DNA of 64,000 bases from CBDCUW01 sp963734865 (lineage in GTDB: Bacteria > Planctomycetota > Planctomycetia > Pirellulales > Pirellulaceae): contig CAVTIV010000014.1 in the NCBI GenBank assembly GCA_963734865.1, positions 186,001 through 250,000 of the forward strand, in the 5' to 3' direction. Below are positions 26,312-33,708 of this stretch, one piece after another. Both the position numbers and the translations under genes were made by a program. The notes under the pieces are model-generated. The model was given only the letters and a program-made list of their open reading frames with translations, was not told where the DNA came from and searched no databases. The number at the start of each line of letters is the position of its first letter. Position 1 is the stretch's first letter.

Positions 26312-27691
26312 CTCTTTCGTTCCCTTGAGCATCGTGCCCCAAACATCATCTTTGCCGACTTGCCCGCCTTTGAAAAAGAACTCGATGCCGTTCAGTGCGT
26401 TGTCCGCGTGCGCACGACACAATGGCGACCCAGGTGCGATCGGCGCGATCGCCTCCAGCGCCGTGATGCCTAACTCACGGGCGACATAGCCAGAAGTGTC
26501 ACCGCCCGCGATACCGACTCGCGGAAGTCGATACTCATCGAGGATTCCCCTGAGAATGCGACCCAATTTCGGCCCCAGCGTTCGTCCGCTCTTGAGCTTC
26601 ACGTCTAAATCACTAAAGCCCAGCGCCCGATAAACGTTTAACGTATCTGCGACCCGCGTATCGTCTGAACCACGACTCGAATGCAAAATAACGTTCGCGC
26701 CCTGCCGCAATCGATCCAAGGCAACCTCGACGGACTCGGCAATTTCGTGATCACTGATCGCTGGATCAATCAATCTTGCCGGACATAGTTCAATTGTCTC
26801 GAACCCGTTTTGCTCAGCCCACGTGATCTGCCGATCGTTTACCGGTGAACAGCTTCCGGTGATGATGACCAATTGCTCAGTCGCACCAAAAGTAGGTCGA
26901 CTGGGCGAGTGGGAAAGCAGATCCGAGAGTTGACCACTCTGTGCCCAATGTTCGGTCAATGCGTACTCAATCCCAGAAGATCCGATGACAAATTTTGGCG
27001 AGTTTCGATCACCTCGTTCGTCGATCGCCGCACCAATTTTTTGTAAATGTTCTGGGTAGAGCACGTCGAACAGCAATGCGTCGCACTTGCGGATTGAATC
27101 GTCCAGCTCCATGGTCGGACTCGCCGAATTCAACATCAACACGTCGCACAGCCCCACCTTGAGACTCGTTTGCCGGCTCAAATGCACACGCAAATCGGCT
27201 TCAGTCATCGGCGTGATTGGATGATGCTGCATCGTTGGGTGTCGATCCAGTCGAAATGGCTCCGTGTCGAGTCCCGATCGCGCAAACAGATTGCCGAACA
27301 CTTGAAAGCGAGCTAGGTTCGGGGCTCCGATGACGATCGGCACGAGGTTGTCACCAAACACGTCGCGACCAAGTTCGATGGCTTTCCCGATACTGCCAAT
27401 CTCCGGCGACGAATCAAACGTCGAGCAAGTCTTGTAGTGAACGATCGCCGCGCCGCTGTCACGCAAACACTGGAGCGTTGGTTTCAGCTCGGTGTCCATT
27501 TCCGCTGGCGACATCGTGCGAGACCAACCCGCAACACCGAATGCACGAAGATCGTCAAACTGGTCAAGTTGTTCAGCGGTTGGCGGATCAAGAAACAAAA
27601 CGGTGCGCAAGCCAGACCATTGCATCACTTCCATCACGTCCGCAGCGCCGGTGAAGTCGTCTCCGTAGTAGGCCAGAAGCAATCGAGTCAT
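26303..27691 (-). CDS. oiaK: 3-oxo-isoapionate kinase, OiaK-like (DUF1537 four-carbon acid sugar kinase family)
   Basis: A 462-residue cytoplasmic kinase. The N-terminal domain opens with Y-Y-G-D-D-F-T-G-A-A-D-V and has V-H-Y-K-T-C-S-T-F-D-S near 85, both DUF1537 hallmarks. The C-terminal nucleotide-binding domain has I-I-T-G-S-C-S-P-V near 280, the glycine-rich I-A-G-G-D-T-S-G-Y-V near 405 and A-P-G-S-P-L-C-R. OiaK phosphorylates 3-oxo-isoapionate at C4 to give the substrate of the RuBisCO-like decarboxylase. Its start overlaps the oiaX stop by ATGA, which supports a joint role. Other DUF1537 kinases act on threonate- or erythronate-type acids, so the exact substrate is inferred from the cluster. 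Confidence 0.85.
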   Translation of the reverse strand: MTRLLLAYYGDDFTGAADVMEVMQWSGLRTVLFLDPPTAEQLDQFDDLRAFGVAGWSRTMSPAEMDTELKPTLQCLRDSGAAIVHYKTCSTFDSSPEIGSIGKAIELGRDVFGDNLVPIVIGAPNLARFQVFGNLFARSGLDTEPFRLDRHPTMQHHPITPMTEADLRVHLSRQTSLKVGLCDVLMLNSASPTMELDDSIRKCDALLFDVLYPEHLQKIGAAIDERGDRNSPKFVIGSSGIEYALTEHWAQSGQLSDLLSHSPSRPTFGATEQLVIITGSCSPVNDRQITWAEQNGFETIELCPARLIDPAISDHEIAESVEVALDRLRQGANVILHSSRGSDDTRVADTLNVYRALGFSDLDVKLKSGRTLGPKLGRILRGILDEYRLPRVGIAGGDTSGYVARELGITALEAIAPIAPGSPLCRAHADNALNGIEFFFKGGQVGKDDVWGTMLKGTKEVA

Positions 27692-28956
27692 CGGAATCCT
27701 CCGAACTTCTCGATCGTCACTCGCAGTTCTTCATGCTCGGCGGCGTACTGCTCGATTGGGACGCCCTGTGCCGCCGCTTCCCACGCCTGCTTAATACCAC
27801 GCAATCCCGCTGCAGGCCCCATTGGATGAGCCATGATTCCGCCACCGGCGACGTATAGCACATCTTGAGTTCCCGTCAGTCGTAACGTCTCCGGTGCCTG
27901 TCCGCCCCATTGTCCCGACGAGATCACGGGCATCGCGTGATAACCTCCCCACAGCGGAGTCCGCAGAGCCTCTATCGACCGTACCACCGATTCATCCGGT
28001 TCCCAAAACTTGTTCTGCAATCCGTTCACATGCAAATGATCGACGCCGACTGCTCGCCACAGCTGTTGATACGCCGTGTACTCAATCCCCAGCAACGGAT
28101 GTCGCGTAAACATCCCCCAGCCGTTGCGGTGACCATGAATCGGCAATTGACTCTGCGCTCGCAGCGCCGAGACACCCGCGAAGCCGACATGATTGAGGCT
28201 GACCATCACGCAGGTCCCACCGGCTTTCAGAACAACATCGTGATGTCGCCGCATCGCGTCGATTTCGTCGGAGATGTTCACCGCGTACATGATCTTTCGC
28301 CCCGTGGAGTCAGCGAGCCGATTGATTTCGCGCATCACACACTCGACGCGTTTCTCGAGCGGCGAATGGGGCGGATTGGCCATTAACTCGTCGTCTTTGA
28401 CGAAATCGATACCCGCCTCGCCAAGGTCACGGACCAACTCGGCAGTTTGCTCCGGCGATAAACCAACACTTGGCTTAACGATCGTGCCGATGATCGGTCG
28501 CTCATAGACGCCAGCCAGCCGACGCGTGCCATCAACACCAAATTGAGGTCCGCGGTAACGCTCGGCAAATGCATCTGGCAGTTCGAGATCAAGCAACTTG
28601 CAACCCGAGTGTTCGGCCAGTTCGTACAGGTTACCGCACACAGTTGCCAACAGTGTCGGCAAGTTGCAGCCAACATTGTCAAACGGAAACGCGATCTTGA
28701 TTTCTGCTCGTTGATACTTTTGTCTGGAGCCATCGCGTGCACCGCCCCGAGATCCGGGCAATGATGGCTGGTCAACCGTATCGAGCAATTGAATGTCAAT
28801 TACTTTGGCGCGAGCGCGTGCCTTCAACTCCTCCGTTTCCCCTGGCACCGGAAGAAACGTACCTGAGCTCTGTTCGCCGGCAATCATCTCCGCCGCGCGC
28901 TCAACCGACTGCGGCGTTTCGATGCGGTAAGTTGCAATGATGGGAGGTGTAGTCAT
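27688..28956 (-). CDS. oiaX: RuBisCO-like protein, probable 3-oxo-isoapionate-4-phosphate decarboxylase (OiaX)
   Basis: A 422-residue RuBisCO-like protein (RLP). The barrel keeps the catalytic G-T-I-V-K-P-S-V-G-L-S (first lysine kept, the second lysine of true RuBisCO replaced by S) and G-I-D-F-V-K-D-D-E with the carbamylated lysine and its D/E metal ligands. H-G-H-R-N-G-W-G and I-S-S-G-Q-W-G-G-Q-A-P follow, typical of non-CO2-fixing RLPs. OiaX decarboxylates 3-oxo-isoapionate 4-phosphate to a ketotetrose phosphate. It is the strongest pathway marker here because it sits between OiaK and the oxidoreductase. The ATG at 28956 matches the family N-terminus (T-P-P-I-I-A-T-Y-R-I); an upstream frame to 29013 enters the repeat. 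Confidence 0.87.
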   Translation of the reverse strand: MTTPPIIATYRIETPQSVERAAEMIAGEQSSGTFLPVPGETEELKARARAKVIDIQLLDTVDQPSLPGSRGGARDGSRQKYQRAEIKIAFPFDNVGCNLPTLLATVCGNLYELAEHSGCKLLDLELPDAFAERYRGPQFGVDGTRRLAGVYERPIIGTIVKPSVGLSPEQTAELVRDLGEAGIDFVKDDELMANPPHSPLEKRVECVMREINRLADSTGRKIMYAVNISDEIDAMRRHHDVVLKAGGTCVMVSLNHVGFAGVSALRAQSQLPIHGHRNGWGMFTRHPLLGIEYTAYQQLWRAVGVDHLHVNGLQNKFWEPDESVVRSIEALRTPLWGGYHAMPVISSGQWGGQAPETLRLTGTQDVLYVAGGGIMAHPMGPAAGLRGIKQAWEAAAQGVPIEQYAAEHEELRVTIEKFGGFR

Positions 28957-28976
28957 GAATGTCGTTGAGGTGATAT

Positions 28977-29034
28977 GTGGCATAGGCTTCCAGCCAGTGT
29001 GTTGTGCATTCACAGACTAGCATCCTGTGCTACG
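28977..29034. repeat. REP-like imperfect palindrome overlapping the apsD stop
   Basis: It begins GTGGCATAGGCTTCCAG, as the element at 26255 does, and ends in a degenerate reverse arm CACAGACTAGCATCCTGTG. The reverse arm carries the TAG stop of the Gfo/Idh/MocA gene. It fills the gap before oiaX. Confidence 0.7.
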
Positions 29035-30055
29035 GCTCAAATCTCACCACTTCCCCTTTCTCTGCACTCTGATAGGCGGCAAACACCAGCTCCAATGTTC
29101 GCAAGTTGTCTTCACCGGTCGTCTCGGCAGGGGCCATGCCGCGAAGACCATTCAACAAGTTTTGGTGACAAGCAACGATGCTGGTGTGGACCAATTCGTA
29201 AGCTGGATCCACCCATGCGTAGTGCGGAAGCTGCACGCGCTCGCTGCTCGAACCTCGGTCGTTGACCAATTGCAATTCGTAATCTTTGCCCAAAGACACG
29301 CCACCCTCGGTTCCCTCGACCGCGACCATGGTTTGCGGAAAGCAATCAAACTCCCAGCGGCTGGCGTAACTCATGTTGCAAGTAACGGTGACGCCTTCAC
29401 GCATCCGCATCAGCACTGTCGCGACATCCTCGCCGGCGATATCGTCACGCATTTGGCGCGTTTGACAGTACAACTCGGTCGCCTCGCCAAACAAAAACCT
29501 CGCGACATCCAAAATGTGGGTTCCGATGTCCGTCAGAATGAACTGTTTCAACTCTTTCAAAACTGGTTGATTGTCAAACACGGGAAAACTATTTGCGTAG
29601 TCAATGCGTACACGCACCAGTGTTCCGCAATGGCCAGAGTCGAGGATTTCCTTCAGCCGACGCAGTGGAGCTTGCCAGCGAAAGTTTTCGTGAATCAACA
29701 GCGTGACACCTGCGTCGCGAGTCTGCTGTAACATCTGTCGTGCGGTCTCAAGTGACGGTGCCATCGGTTTTTGACAGATCACTGGCAATCCATGTTTTGC
29801 CGCCAATCCGACGAACTGCGCATGCGTGTCGACGTCGGTAACGACATCCACAAAATCAAGCGATTCTCGTGCCAGTAGGACTTCGGCGTTGTCGTAGACC
29901 GCCGGAATGCCGAAATCTTCCGCGAGTTTCTCGGCTTTTTCGAGAGTTCGATTGTAGATCGCAACGCACTTGGCACCCGGCACTTCCTGCCAAGCGGCGA
30001 GTTGAAAACGCGACCAAAAACCGGTACCGAGCAACGCGAATCTTAAGTTGCTCAT
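29030..30055 (-). CDS. apsD: Gfo/Idh/MocA oxidoreductase, probable D-apiose dehydrogenase (ApsD)
   Basis: A 341-residue NAD(P)-dependent oxidoreductase. The Rossmann motif is A-L-L-G-T-G-F-W-S-R-F near residue 7. V-T-D-V-D-T-H and the family catalytic motif C-Q-K-P-M-A follow (about 95), then L-I-H-E-N-F-R-W-Q and, in the alpha/beta C-terminal domain, I-L-T-D-I-G-T-H-I-L-D-V with the catalytic histidine. In the known pathway ApsD oxidises D-apiose to D-apionolactone. The start overlaps the ApnL stop by ATGA, fitting dehydrogenase and lactonase acting in sequence. The fold is certain; the substrate is from context. Confidence 0.8.
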   Translation of the reverse strand: MSNLRFALLGTGFWSRFQLAAWQEVPGAKCVAIYNRTLEKAEKLAEDFGIPAVYDNAEVLLARESLDFVDVVTDVDTHAQFVGLAAKHGLPVICQKPMAPSLETARQMLQQTRDAGVTLLIHENFRWQAPLRRLKEILDSGHCGTLVRVRIDYANSFPVFDNQPVLKELKQFILTDIGTHILDVARFLFGEATELYCQTRQMRDDIAGEDVATVLMRMREGVTVTCNMSYASRWEFDCFPQTMVAVEGTEGGVSLGKDYELQLVNDRGSSSERVQLPHYAWVDPAYELVHTSIVACHQNLLNGLRGMAPAETTGEDNLRTLELVFAAYQSAEKGEVVRFEP

Positions 30056-31842
30056 AACGGCGAATCCATGTTCACGAACTTCACCGATTCCGGTTTCATG
30101 GCAAATCGCGAGTCACCTCCGTCGGCTCCGCCAATGCCTACCTGCTGAGGCCGATTGCTCATGTTGGCTAGTAAAACTTCGCGATCCCCATTGCAACGCT
30201 GCAATGCAACTGCGGCAACTTCCAATTGCGCCGAGCTTGTCGCTTGGAATATCGAACAGCCACCACGGATCCAATCGAACACCGAAGCCACCGGGTAAAC
30301 TTCCCCACCCGAACTCATGATCCCGCGAGGGCCAAACGTCTCGTAGAAGGTCAAACTAGCGACATTCGGATGTGACGCTAGTTGAGACAGCACACCGACC
30401 GTCCAGGCAGCGACGAACGCAGATGACTGTCGCGGATCAGTCTCAGGCTCCGATGTGATACCGCCTGCGCCGTTCGAAGTCGCATTCGGATTGAATCGCG
30501 GACGCAGCGTAATTGGCGAAATAACGACCGGTCGACCAAAGAGATGTTGCGCAGTGTCCACAGTCCAACGATGCGTCTGGAGCGTCTCGCACAACGACAA
30601 TTCATCGAACGCGTGAACTTGTGGATTGATTGAATAGCCAACCAGACAATTGCCAGGTACCTTCGGTCGGTTGCGATTCAACTCAGCAAAGTACGCGTTC
30701 GTTCCCACGATGACGGGAACCAGCGACGAAAATCTGTGTAAAATTGCACTCGCCGCTTCTGCTAGATCATCGGGAGTCGACTTTGCCGTCGGATGGAACA
30801 CCAGCCAACGCGCAATCTGGTCACGAACCCTTTCCAGTTCTTGCAAACATCGCGTCCATGCTGCATCGCCTACATCCACGGTAAATATGGCAACTTCCAA
30901 CTTGGAGTCGATATCAGACGCAAACTCGATCGTGTTGTGTAGTTCGTCGAACCAGTCATCACGGCCCAAATTCAAATCCAGTCTCAGATGCGCGGGTTTG
31001 ATTTCACGCAACCGTTCCTTGACTGCTGTTGCTGGCTGCTCAGGGCATGTCGCCATCGAAAGCCCTATCGGTAGCATCGGTCGCGGTTGTTCCCAATTAA
31101 CAGTTACGTGAACACTACTTTCTACTTGCTTGGAGTTTGTCATTGAGCTTGACTTCGATGGGACGTCACCACATAGCTCAATCGCCACCGATTGATTGAT
31201 CTGGGACCCGGCCGAGATCTCGATAGGAAACGGCAGCTCGAGAGGTGTGCAGTAAGTCTTGTACGATGCGTCCGTCCAATTCCGCTGATCCTCAGTCTCA
31301 AACACTTCACCGGTAAATGTGACTTTCGCTTGTAAGTCCGTTGCGACGTCGTGCGTCATCGAGCGAATATTCTTGAACGGTTGATGTGGTGATATCCACT
31401 TTGGAAACCTATCGTTGCTCGTCGACCCATCGGTGTGCTCGATCACGCAACGCCGCCCGGCACACTCCTTGATCGGATGCAGCACGCACAATCCGATTCG
31501 ATTCTTCCAGCAGATTGACTTGGCCTCGCCTCGAAATTCAAAGCGAACGATACCAGCAGATGTACCTTTCACCTCACCTCGCCAATCGAACTGAATATCC
31601 GCCTCAGAGCACTTCACCAGAAAATCTAACGAGAATTGGTCAGACGATTGGCGATGTTGAAAGTCGTGAACCGTAAATGGAATCGTATTCCAGTTTTGAT
31701 CACGCACCGGTGCGAAAACACCTCGAACGACCTCGATGTCGCCGAATCGCACGTACCGTAGCATCGCAGTCGATGGTTCAAAGACCATCGACAACGGCCC
31801 GGCGGATAACTCGATTGATTCTGTGCAAGCCGTTTTGATCAC
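30052..31842 (-). CDS. apnL: D-apionate lactonase, ApnL-like
   Basis: A protein of about 596 residues from a GTG at 31842, one base after the GntR stop. The N-terminal beta domain has the family opening L-R-Y-V-R-F-G-D-I-E-V-V-R-G then V-R-D-Q-N-W-N-T, W-K-N-R-I-G-L-C-V-L-H-P, and the central part is a TIM-barrel-like domain (H-L-R-L-D-L-N-L-G-R, P-V-I-V-G-T-N-A-Y-F-A-E-L-N-R). ApnL opens D-apionolactone to D-apionate. The sequence pattern agrees with what I remember of ApnL proteins, and I know of no other common family with it. Residues upstream of the GTG overlap GntR in another frame and are unlikely to be translated. Confidence 0.8.
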   Translation of the reverse strand: MIKTACTESIELSAGPLSMVFEPSTAMLRYVRFGDIEVVRGVFAPVRDQNWNTIPFTVHDFQHRQSSDQFSLDFLVKCSEADIQFDWRGEVKGTSAGIVRFEFRGEAKSICWKNRIGLCVLHPIKECAGRRCVIEHTDGSTSNDRFPKWISPHQPFKNIRSMTHDVATDLQAKVTFTGEVFETEDQRNWTDASYKTYCTPLELPFPIEISAGSQINQSVAIELCGDVPSKSSSMTNSKQVESSVHVTVNWEQPRPMLPIGLSMATCPEQPATAVKERLREIKPAHLRLDLNLGRDDWFDELHNTIEFASDIDSKLEVAIFTVDVGDAAWTRCLQELERVRDQIARWLVFHPTAKSTPDDLAEAASAILHRFSSLVPVIVGTNAYFAELNRNRPKVPGNCLVGYSINPQVHAFDELSLCETLQTHRWTVDTAQHLFGRPVVISPITLRPRFNPNATSNGAGGITSEPETDPRQSSAFVAAWTVGVLSQLASHPNVASLTFYETFGPRGIMSSGGEVYPVASVFDWIRGGCSIFQATSSAQLEVAAVALQRCNGDREVLLANMSNRPQQVGIGGADGGDSRFAMKPESVKFVNMDSPL

Positions 31843-31843
31843 G

Positions 31844-32515
31844 TTAGGCCCATCCCGATGACAGCAGATACTGTTTGCCGTACTCCAAATGCTTTTCAAC
31901 GAGCTTGACGGCGGTCGCGGATCTACCGTGCTGGATCGCGTCGAAAATCGCGGTGTGTTCGGCGACGGCATCGTTGAATCTTTCGGGTGCTTGCGACATG
32001 ATTTGGTAAATCACGCGGTGCATCTTCGACCGATGCTGCATCAAACAATCCAGGATCGCTTGATTTCCGAACACCTCGCACAGAAGCAGGTGGAATTCCG
32101 CATCCAATTCGACAAATCGCCCCACCGCACCCTTGGTTGCCGCCGTCTGTTGCTGGCGAAGATTCCGCTGGATCGACGAGACTTGCTTATCAGTCAGCTT
32201 TCCGGCAATTGCATTCGCAACGTAGCCTTCGAGTGCCTTTCGAAGCTCAAACTGATCGGCGATTTCTTTCACTGAGAGCTGGCGAACTACGATGCCTTGC
32301 TGGGGCGAGACGCTGACGAAGCCTTCGTACTCCAGACGCTCCAGCGCCGCCTTGATCGGCGTCTTGCTCATCCCCAGCATGCCTGCCAATTGACGCTCCG
32401 AAAGAAACGAACCCGGCGGGAATTTCGCGGTTTGGATTTGCTCCTTAATCTCGCTGTAGGCCCGCTCCTTGAGCAGTGACCGGTCGGATGTGGGTTGTGC
32501 CAGTTGCGATGCCAT
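31844..32515 (-). CDS. GntR-family (FCD) transcriptional regulator of the D-apiose operon
   Basis: A 223-residue regulator. The N-terminal winged helix has Y-S-E-I-K-E-Q-I near 20, P-G-S-F-L-S-E-R-Q-L-A-G-M-L-G-M-S-K-T-P-I-K-A-A-L-E-R-L in the recognition region (read in two parts), and G-F-V-S-V-S-P-Q-Q-G-I-V-V. The C-terminal all-helical FCD domain has F-V-E-L-D-A-E-F-H-L-L-L and a late E-H-T-A-I-F-D-A-I, which supply metal/ligand histidines. The ATG at 32515 starts right before the DNA-binding domain; a TTG at 32572 would overlap the previous gene. It probably represses the operon until a pathway intermediate binds. TGAGATCTCA palindromes at 33.25 and 33.64 kb are candidate operators. Confidence 0.88.
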   Translation of the reverse strand: MASQLAQPTSDRSLLKERAYSEIKEQIQTAKFPPGSFLSERQLAGMLGMSKTPIKAALERLEYEGFVSVSPQQGIVVRQLSVKEIADQFELRKALEGYVANAIAGKLTDKQVSSIQRNLRQQQTAATKGAVGRFVELDAEFHLLLCEVFGNQAILDCLMQHRSKMHRVIYQIMSQAPERFNDAVAEHTAIFDAIQHGRSATAVKLVEKHLEYGKQYLLSSGWA

Positions 32516-32568
32516 GAGGGGATCCAGATTTTGATTAGTGGTGAATCGATTGAAGTGTCGCAGTGATC

Positions 32569-33162
32569 TCAATCCGTTGCATCGGACTCGCTCGACAATC
32601 TCGGTACTCGAGCCAAATGGATTTTTCCCGGCTTGTGAACGTCGAATCCATACTCACTGCTCACTGAATTGCCAGGACCCCACTGCGGCTCAATGAAGTA
32701 ACTGTCGACGTATTCGTCTTGTGCACCTGAGTAGTCAAGACCGAAGTTAAGCAACGTCGGAATCGTCAATCCGTCCTCAAATTCTAAGGCCCACTTCGCG
32801 CGTTGCCAGGTAGCACCGTGGTCAGTTGAACTCGCAATGCGGCACTCGCGCAGATGCGGTCCGGGCTGCGGCACGACCCACATGTAAAGGGTCTTGTCCA
32901 CCGAGAGGATTCCGTAGCTCTTGCCACCGAACTCGGCTGGATTCTCCGCTTGCACACCACCCCAAGCGGTATACAGATTCCCGTTGTCGGCCAAAGTCGT
33001 CGGCCAATGATCGCTGCCCTCAGCCGACCGGCGATGCGTTGTGAAATCAAACTCGATTTCATCGATGGCCGGACTCGAGGGATAGGGCTGAGCTCCAACC
33101 GAGGACGCAACAAAAGTCATCATGACGACGACCGGAGATACAGCGAAGTTGTATCGCGTCAT
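32569..33162 (-). CDS. exported DUF4185-like beta-propeller protein, C-terminally short
   Basis: A 197-residue protein with a signal peptide (V-V-V-M-M-T-F-V-A-S-S-V-G-A-Q) and D-N-G-N-L-Y-T-A-W-G-G, S-S-T-D-H-G-A-T-W-Q-R-A-K-W, and Y-F-I-E-P-Q-W-G-P-G near the end. These are propeller repeats like those of DUF4185 or sialidase-type proteins, which are usually about twice this length. The chain ends just after H-L-A-R-V-P and its stop lies 53 bases before the GntR start, so the 3' half seems to have been lost. First gene of the minus-strand operon; whether it still works, or acts on an apiose-containing glycan, is unknown. Confidence 0.6.
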   Translation of the reverse strand: MTRYNFAVSPVVVMMTFVASSVGAQPYPSSPAIDEIEFDFTTHRRSAEGSDHWPTTLADNGNLYTAWGGVQAENPAEFGGKSYGILSVDKTLYMWVVPQPGPHLRECRIASSTDHGATWQRAKWALEFEDGLTIPTLLNFGLDYSGAQDEYVDSYFIEPQWGPGNSVSSEYGFDVHKPGKIHLARVPRLSSESDATD

Positions 33163-33247
33163 GCTATTGTCGCTTCTGCCAAGATGGATAAGAACGGACG
33201 GCGCGGTCTTGCAGCGTGAGGGTGAGGAGATACATTTGAGATTCTAG

Positions 33248-33257
33248 TGAGATCTCA
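33248..33257. promoter_or_regulatory. palindrome TGAGATCTCA, candidate GntR operator
   Basis: A perfect 10-base palindrome 86 bases upstream of the first gene of the D-apiose operon, inside the 16-mer TTCTAGTGAGATCTCA. The position fits an operator in the operon promoter. Otherwise the 546-base region between the two divergent transcription units shows no gene. Confidence 0.45.
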
Positions 33258-33634
33258 TGAAAATACAACGGTACCCGCGGAACAGCGATTTCTGTTGACA
33301 GTGGCACGACGGCGAAGTTCGTGTCCTGCTTCAAGCGACCGAAGTAAACACACGGCGAAGGCTTGATGAGTGCCTTGAGACCAGCCTACTGCATCACCAT
33401 CACGCTGCCTCTACTTGCGCTGGGCTATTTGATGTCCATCCGCCACAAGCTCTGAAACCCAGGTGACTGGGCGCATGCAAAATGCAAACGCATGATTCCT
33501 GAAGGGTGCTGGGACCGCAGGCGGTAACGCGGATCGCACTCGGCTGATGTGGCGGCAGAACCAACCTCAGCCGTGGGTGACCATCTCGCTTGTTGCATCG
33601 TGTGGATGATCTGCTACAGTGCTTGGAATCCTTC

Positions 33635-33644
33635 TGAGATCTCA
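33635..33644. promoter_or_regulatory. palindrome TGAGATCTCA (second copy), candidate operator
   Basis: The same palindrome as at 33248, extended here to CTGAGATCTCAG and preceded by TTC. It lies about 65 bases before the plus-strand gene at 33709, so the regulator may act on both divergent units. Confidence 0.45.
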
Positions 33645-33708
33645 GATGCGACCTGCATTCCCGTCCATCCCGCCTTTATCCCACCCCTAGCAAGCTGTCA
33701 GGTGTTCA

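Noticed and set aside
27688..28956. Reading the RuBisCO-like gene as a true RuBisCO for CO2 fixation
   Set aside because: The second active-site lysine of K-P-K is replaced (K-P-S), the chain is short for form I, no phosphoribulokinase is nearby, and the neighbours are DUF1537 kinase and ApnO-like genes.
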